Assembly: GCA_946902985.2 (NCBI GenBank)
Contig: CAMPQE020000053.1
Coordinates: 744,001 to 808,000 of the forward strand
Direction: 5' to 3'
Length of the DNA: 64,000 nt
From: Meconema thalassinum
Taxonomy: Eukaryota; Arthropoda; Insecta; Orthoptera; Tettigoniidae
Shown in pieces: positions 1 through 9,714 of this stretch. The notes under the pieces are model-generated. The model had not been told where the DNA came from and did not search any database. It saw only the letters and a list, made by a program, of their open reading frames with translations. The translations under genes and the position numbers were made by a program. Every line of letters starts with the position of its first letter. Position 1 is the first letter of the stretch.

Positions 1-2097
1 ACCCTTGGCTTGTTTTCATTTTGTGTGCCAAACGGCTTCCTTACAGTTTAGTGGGCGACACCCACAACTTTTACACTTAAACCCTTGGCTTGTTTACATT
101 TTGTATGCCAAACGGCTTCCTTACAGTTTAGAGCGCGACACCCACAACTTTTACACTTAAACCCTTGGCTTGTTTTCATTTTGTGTGCCAAACGGCTTCC
201 TTACAGTTTAGTGCGCGACACCAGCAACTTTTACACTTAAACCCTTGGCTTGTTTACATTTTGTGTGCCAAACGGCTTCCTTACAGTTTAGTGGGCGACA
301 CCCACAACTTTTACACTTAAACCCTTGGCTTGTTTTCATTTTGTACGCCAAACGGCTTCCTTACAGTTTAGTGCGCGACACCCACAACTTTTACACTTAA
401 ACCCTTGGCTTGTTTTCATTTTGTGTGCCAAAAGGCTTCCTTACAGTTTAGTGGGCGACACCCACAACTTTTACACTTAAACCCTTGGCTTGTTTTCATT
501 TTGTATGCCAAACGGCTTCCTTACAGTTTAGAGCACGACACCCACAACTTTTACACTTAAACCCTTGGCTTGTTTACATTTTGTGTGCCAAACGGCTTCC
601 TTACAGTTTGGAGCGCGACACCCACAACTTTTACACTTAAACCCTTGGCTTGTTTTCATTTTGTGTGCCAAACGGCTTCCTTACAGTTTAGAGCGCGACA
701 CCCACAACTTTTACACTTAAACCCTTGGCTTGTTTTCATTTTGTACGCCAAACGGCTTCCTTACAGTTTAGTGGGCGACACCCACAACTTTTACACTTAA
801 ACCCTTGGCTTGTTTTCATTTTGTATGTCAAACGGCTTCCTTACAGTTTAGTGGGCGACACCCACAACTTTTACACTTAAACCCTTGGCTTGTTTTCATT
901 TTGTGTGCCAAACGGCTTCCTTACAGTTTAGAGCGCGACACCCACAACTTTTACACTTAAACCCTTGGCTTGTTTTCATTTTGTGTGCCAAACGGCATCC
1001 TTACAGTTTAGAGCGCGACACCCTCAACTTTTACACTTAAACCCTTGGCTTGTTTTCATTTTGTGTGCCAAACGGCTTCCTTACAGTTTAGAGCGCGACA
1101 CCCACAACTTTTACACTTAAACCCTTGGCTTGTTTACATTTTGTATGTCAAACGGCTTCCTTACAGTTTAGAGCGCGACACCCACAACTTTTACACTTAA
1201 ACCCTTGGCTTGTTTTCATTTTGTGTGCCAAACGGCTTCCTTACAGTTTAGAGCGCGACACCCACAACTTTTACACTTAAACCCTTGGCTTGTTTTCATT
1301 TTGTGTGCCAAACGGCTTCCTTACAGTTTAGAGCGCGACACCCACAACTTTTACACTTAAACCCTTGGCTTGTTTACATTTTGTATGTCAAACGGCTTCC
1401 TTACAGTTTAGTGCGCGACACCCACAACTTTTACACTTAAACCCTTGGCTTGTTTACATTTTGTATGTCAAACGGCTTCCTTACAGTTTAGTGCGCGACA
1501 CCCACAACTTTTACACTTAAACCCTTGGCTTGTTTTCATTTTTTGTGCCAAACGGCTTCCTTACAGTTTAGAGCGCGACACCCACAACTTTTACACTTAA
1601 ACCCTTGGCTTGTTTTCATTTTGTGTGCCAAACGGCTTCCTTACAGTTTAGTGCGCGACACCCACAACTTTTACACTTAAACCCTTGGCTTGTTTTCATT
1701 TTGTGTGCCAAACGGCTTCCTTACAGTTTAGTGCGCGACACCCACAACTTTTACACTTAAACCCTTGGCTTGTTTTCATATTGTGTGTCTAAAGGCTTCC
1801 TTACAGTTTAGTGCGCGACACCCACAACTTTTACACTTAAACCCTTGGCTTGTTTTCATTTTGTGTGTCAAAAGTCTTCCTTACAGTTTAGTGCGCGACA
1901 CCCACAACTTTTACACTTAAACCCTTGGCTTGTTTTCATTTTGTGTGCCAAACGGCTTCCTTACAGTTTAGTGCGCGACACCCACAACTTTTACACTTAA
2001 ACCCTTGGCTTGTTTTCATTTTGTATGCCAAACGGCTTCCTTACAGTGTAGAGCGCGACACCCACAACTTTTACACATAAACCCTTGGCTTGTTTTC
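1..2097. repeat. 80-bp tandem satellite, at least 26 units
   Basis: The unit starts ACCCTTGGCTTG and repeats at exactly 80-bp steps (1, 81, 161 and so on to 2081) with no indels between units. Variation is confined to a few sites: TTTTC/TTTAC after the start, GTGTGCCA/GTATGCCA/GTACGCCA, and GTGGGC/GAGCGC/GTGCGC near the middle. No higher-order period was obvious from the order of variants. The array is cut by the window start and decays just after 2090. The unit length is not a multiple of three and the short open frames inside are not credible genes. Confidence 0.97.
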
Positions 2098-2160
2098 GAT
2101 TAGGTTTGGTTCGGTTTGATTCAGCTTGGTTCAGTTTAGTTCAATGTAGTCATCATTTTG
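2098..2160. repeat. Short degenerate 10-bp repeat (GGTTTGGTTC-like)
   Basis: About five or six 10-bp units of the type GGTTTGGTTC / GGTTTGATTC / AGCTTGGTTC follow directly on the end of the 80-bp array. From 2161 to 2390 I see only unremarkable AT-rich sequence. Confidence 0.7.
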
Positions 2161-2392
2161 TGTTTTAGCTATCCTCTTTAACCAATCAATTAAAGATAGT
2201 CTACTCTTAATTCATGAATCGATAAATCAGATGTTGTGTACACCGTTTGTCATTTATTAACCCATGCCAGCAACCTATACTCTCTCTATACTGCAGTTTG
2301 ATCTGAAAACAAGTTCCAATGGTGAAAGACTTTTCAGTCACCAAACATGTAGCCTACAATAATTATTTCTCTACATAGCTATGTTTCATCAT

Positions 2393-3225
2393 TCATGGTA
2401 AACATCTCACATGTCCGTATCCGATTATTAGTTTATAAAATCTCAGGTCGATGACCTTAATATATTGGGTATTTTGGGTAAATTCATTGACCATGGGAAA
2501 GTGTTGGCCATTCTTAGTCCTATGACACCTAACATGTCTATATCCGATTAATAGCTTATAAAATATCAGGTCAATTACTTTGCTGTTTTGGATTTTTTGG
2601 AGTAAATTCATTGGTCATGGGAAAGGGTTAACCATTCTAAGTCCTATGACAGTTCAGTTGACCCTCTCTGATGATTAGTTAATGAAAATCTTAGGTCGAT
2701 GACCTTGCTCTTTTGGGTCTTTTGGGTAAAATCGTTGGCCATGGGAAAGGGTTGGTCATCTTGAGTCCCATGACACCTCACATGACCCTCTCCAATTATT
2801 AGTGTATAAAATCATAGGTCGATAACCTTGCTGTTTTGAGTCTTTTGGGAAAATTCCTTGGCCATGGGAAAGGGTTGGCCATCCTGAGGCATATGACACC
2901 TCACTTGACCCTCTAGGATGATAGTTCATAAAATCTTAGGTCGATGACCTTGCTCTTTTGGGTCTTTTGGGTAAATTCGTTGGCCATGGGAAAGGGTTGG
3001 CCATCCTGAGTCTTATGACACCTCAATTGACCATCTCTGATTATTAGTTAGCGAGATATTAACAAAAATGTAGTTAGGCCCTTTTGACAAAAATGAATAA
3101 TACATTCAAAAAACAGGGCGTCATCCCAAGTCCAACGACCCCTCATACAAGTCCATAGCCTTATTGGTTCATGAGATATTAAAAAGCCGATGACCGATTA
3201 GTTTTGGATCTTTTGGCTCATTTAA
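2393..3225. repeat. Degenerate ~123-bp tandem repeat
   Basis: The marker CCATGGGAAAG recurs at about 2491, 2615, 2739, 2862 and 2984, and the phrase GGTCGATGACCTTG recurs with it. This gives a 122-124 bp period over five to six diverged units. The last units fade out near 3225. No protein is supported here. Confidence 0.85.
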
Positions 3226-3635
3226 AAAAAATAACTATAAATCATTATTCAAAGAGCCAGCCCTCTTACAAAAAACCCAAGTGCGCATGCGTAAAAACGA
3301 AATGCTAAATTATAGTAGCATCCAGTTGTATGCATGCGTTTCATGTGGAACAAACTTTAATTTCATCATAGCATTAGACTGCATGCATGCATGTTGCATG
3401 TGCAAAGCAACGCCTACTAAAAAATTACTCTTTCACCCCTTAGTAGAGGTAGGTTTTTATTTTGGGGTGAAAATACGTTGTCCAGAAGAAATGGGGCGTC
3501 AGACCTAGTAATTTGATACCTTATATGTCCAAAATCAAACCATGGGTTTGGGAGCTATCGGGTTGCCAAGTTGCAACATGCAGTCGCGATGCATGCTTTA
3601 ACGCTCATGGCTACGAGTGCGTTTAAACACCCACT
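3226..3635. other. No gene recognised
   Basis: This interval holds AT-rich sequence with a short alternating TGCATGCATGCATG stretch near 3383. I see no coding region, RNA gene or element boundary. Confidence 0.5.
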
Positions 3636-3840
3636 GCTCCCCTACTGGTAATTGGTGGCATGATCCAATCTTGTTAGGCCTGTGGAACAGCACAGCTTCC
3701 TCATCTTCATGGAGAGCGGCACTTGCTCACATTTGTTGGTTACTGGCCAACACTCAGTTCCATACAATGTTACAGGTCTGATCACAGTGCTGTACACATT
3801 TGATTTCAGCTGTACAGCAATCTTGACTTACATAACTTAA
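3636..3840 (-). pseudogene. LINE reverse-transcriptase C-terminal fragment (RTE-like)
   Basis: Read on the minus strand, the stretch encodes a recognisable LINE segment: SNVYSAVIRPVTLYGTE followed by CWPVTNKCEQ, LSMKMRKL and LTRLDH. This is the thumb/connection region after the polymerase core in RTE-type elements (YxTVVRPVxLYGSE, then a TRLD motif). It is only about 70 codons long, has neither an endonuclease nor a polymerase motif, and is a dead fragment. It may be a different insertion from the neighbouring fragment at 3841-4520, because a LINE 3' end lies between them. Confidence 0.6.
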
Positions 3841-4520
3841 TTCCTGCTGCTCTTCACGGGGCATATGGCTTCCGTGAAACGCTTTCATTGGGTCCTGTTG
3901 TTCGCCATGTCCTTCCCATTTCCAGGCATTCATCCTCCATCATTCTCTTCAGGTCTTCTTCGGACGATTTCGTTTTCGGGACCCTTGTGGGTTCCAATCG
4001 AAGGCAGTCTTCTGAATGGCTCCAGCAGGCTTCCTTAGAGTGTGACCTATCGTGTATTTTTAAATGCACTTTCTGCAGATTGGTATCCTCCGATAGAGCT
4101 TCATTTGATAATATGACATCCGTCCATCTTCGATTGATGATACGTCTCAAGCAATGATTCAGAAAGATTTGCAGTTGGTCGTACAGGAATCATAGGATCA
4201 CATTAAACTCCTGTCACCATTTGGTCCATGCAATATTTGATCGCATTCGTACTTCTCTTAATGTGTCTCCATCCGATGTTATGTATGAGCCCAAATATCA
4301 GAATCCAGTAATCTTGTTGAGTTGTTTTCCAACAATAGATGAAGCGCCAGCGGTTTGCTCTCCACACTCAATGTATTCAGTTACGGAAATGTTTAATTTC
4401 AGTCAATATGCATCAAGGTGGTCATTCCAAATGTGTGTTTGCTGCTCTAGGCCTTGGCGAGTCGCGCTTGCCAACACGACATCATCTGCGTACAAAAGAT
4501 TCCAGGGATATTGACAAACT
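3841..4520 (-). pseudogene. LINE RT fragment with YADD box and C-terminal tail
   Basis: On the minus strand the catalytic box LLYADDVVLAS lies near 4480, followed by YLGSYITSDGDT (about 4270) and, after frame changes, the C-terminal LRRIINRRWTDVI and WNPQGSRKRNRPKKT (about 4140-3960). The order (catalytic box, YLGS, WPD-like motif, basic RGRPKKT-like motif) is that of a non-LTR reverse transcriptase and its 3' tail. At least two in-frame stops and frame shifts make it a pseudogene. Overlapping frames on the plus strand are shadows. 4521-4730 shows nothing recognisable. Confidence 0.65.
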
Positions 4521-4729
4521 TACATACAGATTTTATTCCATTCTGATGGATACCCTGGCTCTTAAGAATTTACATAAGATGAGACGTTTGCTATGAACTA
4601 ATTGGGGGAGTTTTACTGCATTTTTCATTGTAATATGTTTATAAGGTCGCTGTCGCAGGTCCGCTGTTACTAAACAATTCCGTACTTAATATTTATCCTC
4701 TTCATTGAGGTGTTTTCAGATATTTTTGC

Positions 4730-5530
4730 TAGGATCAGGGCGAGGTGGAGAGGGAGAAAGCCACACGTACACAAGACACTGGATTTTGAATGTTGAAGAG
4801 GAGTATAAGAGAATGGACTATTAAAGAATTCTGAACAAACTTCAAATGCAGAGGAACGGGTACTTTTGAAAAACGAAATAAGAAAATCCTCAGGTGAAAC
4901 ATTGGTAGAGAGGAAACAATAGGTAGAGAAATGTGGATCACTCAGGATACACTAGAATTATTGGACGAAACGAGGAAGCACAAGAATGTAGAAGATAAAA
5001 ACAACGTTATTTATTTTACGTCCCTTTTAACTACTGCGGTTTTTAGAGACACCGGGATGCCAGAATTTTGCCCCGAAGGGAATCATTAACGTGCCAGTAA
5101 TTCTACTGATACAGCTCCCTCGCTTTTGGCTCCCTCTAATGCCAGCTGACTGCGCCCGAATAAGATCCTGCACATTTGGGTGATTGCAGGATATAAAAAC
5201 GGTGAGGCAGAATACAGATGTCAGAAAAATCAGGTAAACAAGTGCAGGAAGCAAACGAAGAATATTTGAAAAAGAAATGTATTATTACAGAAAATTGTCT
5301 AAAGATTGGTGGAGTATTTACAGCTTACTGAACGGAGTACTTGTGGGGAAAGGAAGACTAAGTTCTGTAATATTAAGGCGTTAGATGGAAAACCTGTAAC
5401 AAGAAGAGAAGAAATCCAGAGAGACACAAAACCTACAAAGGGCATTTGTATGAAGGTATTTAATAGAGAATCATATGACGGAAAGCGAGGAGGAAATTGA
5501 TGACGATGAGAAAGGATATTTAATATTGAT
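4730..5530 (+). mobile_element. LINE-beta copy a, 5' part (linker before the RT)
   Basis: The plus strand reads MWITQDTLELLDETRKHKN (about 4931-4990) and, after an interrupting SINE fragment, ERKTKFCNIKALDGKPVTR near 5350. The second phrase matches the corresponding part of the minus-strand LINE-beta copy near 49270 (GEKKTKCCNIK.THGKPLT). This is the stretch between the endonuclease and reverse-transcriptase domains of a non-LTR element. The copy continues at 8995 and again at 12777, so it is split by RTE-A and the TTAA element. It carries stops and is inactive. Confidence 0.7.
5003..5185 (-). mobile_element. SINE 3' fragment inserted in LINE-beta
   Basis: In reverse complement the segment reads through GGCAAAATTCTGGCATCCC and ends GGGACGTAAAATAAATAACG. 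This resembles the 3' body of a dispersed arthropod SINE family with a GGACGTAAAA tail, which I know by its sequence style, not by name. It interrupts the LINE-beta linker reading. The tRNA-like head is missing, so it is a truncated copy. Confidence 0.5.
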
Positions 5531-5545
5531 ATCTGAATTTGATAG

Positions 5546-8500
5546 CCTTGGAGGCTGGATTTAGACAGCTCCTTAACCCGGTCCATGAGTCAATCCTAAT
5601 TGGCTACATGGATAACTCTTGCCAGGCGCGTCCACGTCGCGGGGGTGGGCAACGGTACTGTAATATACCATGGAACTACAGTACCGGCTAAGTTCTGGTA
5701 AGGACCCAGTCCTATGGGGTATAACATAGGCCCCGTGCACAGGGTTACGTGCGAAGACCTCAACGGAATCTGCAGCGGAGAAGATGGACTTCAGAACGGT
5801 GGAGATTGCGGAAGAGGCAACCCAGTACTCAGGGAATAGTATGAGTACAGCATTAATCGGCAGCGTCTGTTTCCCAGGTTAGGGGCGGCTGCAAGGGCGT
5901 CTGTTCTCCATGTTAGGGGCGGCCTGAATAATAGCTGGCAGTAGCTTCATAAAATGCCTTTGGGAGTGGCGACCCCATCGTAATAATAGCCTAAAATGGA
6001 AATGGCACTTCCAATGATTCGGAAAAGGTTAGGGCGTACCCTGCAGGCGACGCGCAGTTCCTTTGGTACTGGAGGAACTGTGAGAAATGGGCGACCAGTA
6101 ACCGAAATGAAAGTGGGAATCATGAATGTCATGACCCTGACAGGCAAGGTGGAGGAGGTGGTAGACTTCATGGAGAGGGAGAAGGTTGGAATGATGGGGC
6201 AGAGTGAAGTGAAATGGAAAGGTAAAGGAAGGAAGAAATTGAGGAAAGGATATACATTATACTGGAGTGGTGGCCAAGAGGCAAAAAATGGCGTGGGACT
6301 GATAACCTCGAAACAAATGGAGGAGTATGTTGAAGTGGTAGAGTGTGTGAGTGACAGAATAATGAAAATTAGAATGAAGATGAAGAATGACGTGATGGAC
6401 TTCATACAAGTGTATGCACCACAGACTGGAAACAGAGAAGAAGATATTGAAGTATTCCTGGAGGATGTAGAAAGAGTAATCTCAGATGGAGAAGTGGTGA
6501 TCATGGGAGACATGAATGCACAAGTCGGAATTGAGAGACAAGGAAAGGAAGAAGTCGTTGGACCATATGGATATGGGAAAAAGAACCGGGAAGGAGAGGA
6601 ACTTGTAAACTTTTGTGAAAGGAATGGACTGATAGTGGGTAATTCATGGTTTCGGAAGAAAAACAGCAGGAAAATTACGAGATATGGGTGGGGTGATAGA
6701 AGAACAAAATCAGTAATTGGCTACTTCCTGGTGGAAAGGACAAATCGCAGAAAGCTGATAGATGTGACAGCTTTACCAGGAGAAGCATTTGATGGGGACC
6801 ATAGAGCTGTGGTGGCAAAATTTAGATGGGGAAAATTGGAAAACCTAAAGGAGACCAGAGAAAGTAAAATAAAAGTATGGAAATTGAAAGACAAAACTGT
6901 ACAGGAAGATTTTCAGGAGAGATTGAAACAACAAATCCCAGTTACTGAAGTGGAAAACATAGAAGAGGAATGGTCCCACTTTAAAAAGGCATTTGTTGGT
7001 GCAGCAGAGAGTGCTTGTGGTAGGACGTCAACAAGAGTGAAAGAGAAGGAGACACCGTGGTGGAATGAGGAAGTGAGGAAAGCAGTGAAAGAAAAGAAGT
7101 CTGCATGGAAAGAATGGAACCGAGATCAAACAGAAGAAAGCAAAAGGAAGTATCACGACAGCAAACGGAGGTGTAAGAAAGTGGTAGGAGAAGAAAAGAA
7201 GAAAAGTTGGGAACAATTTACACGAAGAATGGAAACAGATGTAAGTGGCAGTAAAAGGATGCTGTATGGGCTTCTAAGAAGTAAGAGGAAAGAAAGAGTT
7301 ACTACAAAGCTGGAGAAAAAGGAAGATGGAGAGTTGTTAACACACCCAGAAGAGATAAAGGGACGATGGAAGGAGTATTTCGATAATCTATTGAATGTGA
7401 GCAATTATACTGGTGAGATCGAAGTAACACAGCCTGACGCAGAAGATGATATAACAATGCTGGAGGTGGAATTAGCAGTACAGAAAATGAAGATGGGAAA
7501 AGCAACAGGGGTGGATGAAATCAGTGTAGAAATGATAAAGGCTGCTGGACCTGTTGGTATGCAATGGCTGTATCGACTGCTAAAGTGTGGGTGGAAACGG
7601 AAATGTGTACCAGAAGACTGGGAGAAAGGGCTAATAATACCAGTATTTAAGAAAGGGGACAAGAAAGTGTGTGATAACTATAGAGGGATCACCCTCATAT
7701 CACAGATAGTAAAAATACTGGAAAGGATATTAGAAAGAAGAATGAGAAGAAAGGTGGAAGGAGAGTTGCAAGAGGAACAGTATGGCTTCAGGAGTGGAAG
7801 ATCCACAGTGGACCCAATCTTTAGCTTGAGGCAGGTGATGGAAAAGAACTGGGAATATGGAGAGGATTTGATCATGACTTTCATAGATCTAGAAAAGGCA
7901 TATGATAGTGTCCCCAGAGAGAAGGTATGGGAAACCATGGTTAAGAAGAGACTGGGAAGAGAAATGTTGGAAATGGTGCAAGCAATGTACAACAACTGTG
8001 TTAGCAGGGTACTGACCCCAGTTGGAAAGACAGATTGGTTTAGGAACAAGACTGGACTAAGACAGGGGAGTGTGCTGTCACCTCTTTTATTCATAATGGT
8101 AATGGATGAAATTGTAAAGGAAACAAAGGAAGCATATGGACATAAAGAAATGAAGTTACTATTATTTGCAGACGATATTGTGGTCTGGGGAAGGAACACC
8201 GAAGAAGTGCAAAAACAACTAGATGCACTGAACGAAAATATTCAGAAGTATGGCCTGAAAATCAGTATAGAGAAAAGCAAGACCATGGTGATGACAAGAG
8301 GGGAAAGACAAGGAAAGGGCACTGTGAAAATTGGAAGTCAGAGTTTGGAAATTGTGGACACGTTCAAATACCTAGGAAGTGAATTGATGCAAACTGGTAG
8401 GTTTGACATGGAGATTGGCAGGAGGGTACAGCAGAGCAATGCATTCTATCAAAGTGTAAGAAAACTTGTTTGGGATAAGGAAGTACCCAGGAAAAGCAAG

Positions 8501-8979
8501 GAGGTAATGTATAAAGTGTACTATGTTCCCATATTAACTTATGCAGCTGAGACTTGGACCCTGACGAGCAGGCAAGAGAGTAGAATCCAAGCCAGTGAAA
8601 TGAAATTCCTAAGAAGTATGATAGGAAAGACAAGGAAAGACAGAGTGAGGAATGAAGATGTTAGGAAGGAAGTTGGGATGGGAAAACTAAATGAGAGAAT
8701 TGAGAAGAATAAACTAAGGTGGTTTGGACATGTAAAGAGGATGGAGGAAAATAGAATACCAAGACAGATGCTGGAGGCCAAGTGCAAGGGTAAGAGAGCA
8801 AGGGGAAGACCTAGAACAAGGTGGATCGATTCAGTGAAGAACAGCGTGAGAAAAAGGAATCTGGACTGGGACAAGATCGTGGAAGAAGAATTGTGGAAGG
8901 AAAGAGGAAAGTGGAGAAGTGCCATAAATACCCCGCCCCGGCAGGAGCTGGATAAGGGGAAATGATGATGATGATGATG
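5546..8979 (+). mobile_element. Full-length RTE-clade non-LTR retrotransposon (RTE-A)
   Basis: The element starts CCTTGGAGGCTGG, has a ~450-bp 5' leader, one long open frame (5996-8965), almost no 3' UTR and ends in a (GAT)n tail. It is flanked by a perfect 15-bp target duplication ATCTGAATTTGATAG (5531-5545 and 8980-8994). Short 3' UTR, microsatellite tail and a single APE-endonuclease/RT polyprotein are hallmarks of the RTE clade. It sits inside an older LINE-beta copy whose reading resumes at 8995. A second, older member with nearly the same leader lies at 49516-55925. The perfect duplication and undamaged frame point to a recent insertion. Confidence 0.93.
5996..8965 (+). CDS. RTE endonuclease-reverse transcriptase, 989 residues
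   Basis: The polyprotein nicks target DNA and copies the element RNA in place. An APE-type endonuclease occupies roughly residues 40-280: GIMNVMTLTG, the catalytic glutamate in GQSEVKWKG, YAPQTG, the GDMNAQVG loop and a DGDH motif. A lysine/arginine-rich linker follows. The reverse transcriptase spans about 480-860, with the aspartate of FIDLEKAYDSV near residue 631, QGSVLSPLLF and the FADD box near 724-727. The C-terminus has LRWFGHVKRM and RGRPRTRW, typical of RTE. The start at 5996 is the first ATG of the frame; a later Met before GIMNVMT (about residue 38) is also possible. One oddity: at residue 242 the usual IDY/F of the endonuclease reads VIGYF, so the catalytic-site aspartate is glycine. 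The frame has no stop, but this change may disable nicking. Confidence 0.93.
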   Translation: MEMALPMIRKRLGRTLQATRSSFGTGGTVRNGRPVTEMKVGIMNVMTLTGKVEEVVDFMEREKVGMMGQSEVKWKGKGRKKLRKGYTLYWSGGQEAKNGVGLITSKQMEEYVEVVECVSDRIMKIRMKMKNDVMDFIQVYAPQTGNREEDIEVFLEDVERVISDGEVVIMGDMNAQVGIERQGKEEVVGPYGYGKKNREGEELVNFCERNGLIVGNSWFRKKNSRKITRYGWGDRRTKSVIGYFLVERTNRRKLIDVTALPGEAFDGDHRAVVAKFRWGKLENLKETRESKIKVWKLKDKTVQEDFQERLKQQIPVTEVENIEEEWSHFKKAFVGAAESACGRTSTRVKEKETPWWNEEVRKAVKEKKSAWKEWNRDQTEESKRKYHDSKRRCKKVVGEEKKKSWEQFTRRMETDVSGSKRMLYGLLRSKRKERVTTKLEKKEDGELLTHPEEIKGRWKEYFDNLLNVSNYTGEIEVTQPDAEDDITMLEVELAVQKMKMGKATGVDEISVEMIKAAGPVGMQWLYRLLKCGWKRKCVPEDWEKGLIIPVFKKGDKKVCDNYRGITLISQIVKILERILERRMRRKVEGELQEEQYGFRSGRSTVDPIFSLRQVMEKNWEYGEDLIMTFIDLEKAYDSVPREKVWETMVKKRLGREMLEMVQAMYNNCVSRVLTPVGKTDWFRNKTGLRQGSVLSPLLFIMVMDEIVKETKEAYGHKEMKLLLFADDIVVWGRNTEEVQKQLDALNENIQKYGLKISIEKSKTMVMTRGERQGKGTVKIGSQSLEIVDTFKYLGSELMQTGRFDMEIGRRVQQSNAFYQSVRKLVWDKEVPRKSKEVMYKVYYVPILTYAAETWTLTSRQESRIQASEMKFLRSMIGKTRKDRVRNEDVRKEVGMGKLNERIEKNKLRWFGHVKRMEENRIPRQMLEAKCKGKRARGRPRTRWIDSVKNSVRKRNLDWDKIVEEELWKERGKWRSAINTPPRQELDKGK

Positions 8980-8994
8980 ATCTGAATTTGATAG

Positions 8995-9568
8995 AGGACT
9001 AGGGTTTATGGGACAGGTGAAGTACCCTCTGATTTTTAGCAGAATGTTGTAATCCCTATACCAAAGAATACACGACTTGACGTATGGGAAGATTGTCACA
9101 CCATCAGCTTGATAACACTAGCTTCAATGATCCTGACTGGAATGACTTACAAGAGCATCGAAAGACAGATAGAAACGGAGTTGGGTGAGAACAAGGGATG
9201 CTGTACTCAAGTAACAGGCAGATCCTGGAAGGCAGAATACGAAAAAATAAAAGAACGCCCATAGTATTTGTGAACTTCGAATAAACTTTTGATAACGTTG
9301 ATCAGAGTAAGTTGTTCGACATATTGAAAGAGATTGGAATCAAGTACGGGAATGAGAGGCTGATCAGCATTCTATACTAAAGGCAAGGCAACAACTTATC
9401 ACCCCTAGTTTTTAATCTATTCATTGAAAAAGCAATATAGAGGTAATTAGAGTAAAATTGCAAGTAGGAGTAAATATTCAAGGAGAAATAATCTCAATTC
9501 AGAGATTTGTTATCGACGTTGTCATCATAGCCCATTCACCAGAAGTTTTGAATGGCAGGGACTTCGCA
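8995..9568 (+). pseudogene. LINE-beta copy a, middle part (RT domain)
   Basis: After the RTE-A target duplication the reading resumes with GEVPSD-like, NVVIPIPKN-like and ADxWEDCHTISLITLA-like phrases, broken by stops. Near 9458 it gives VGVNIQGEIISIQRF. The same phrases occur in better-kept order in the minus-strand copy at 47570-49330. The catalytic FADD region is degenerate (FVIDVV). The piece stops at TTAA (9569-9572), where a DNA transposon is inserted. Confidence 0.75.
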
Positions 9569-9714
9569 TTAAGGGGAGGTTGTAAACTGCTTTGGTTCAA
9601 AAAGTGGAATTTTAGATTTTATGTTACTTTGATAGCCTGAAGTCCAATGGCTATTTGCTGAAAATGTTTGCTAAACGCTTTTAAATGTGTTATTTAAAGC
9701 CACGCCCCCCTTGA

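Noticed and set aside
1..2097. CRISPR-like array of regular repeats
   Set aside because: The whole 80-bp unit repeats, with no variable spacers between short repeats, and the window is eukaryotic. It is a satellite.
5947..9099. Minus-strand open frames opposite RTE-A (for example 188 and 186 codons)
   Set aside because: They are shadows of the long plus-strand polyprotein, with hydrophobic/serine-rich composition from purine-rich coding DNA.
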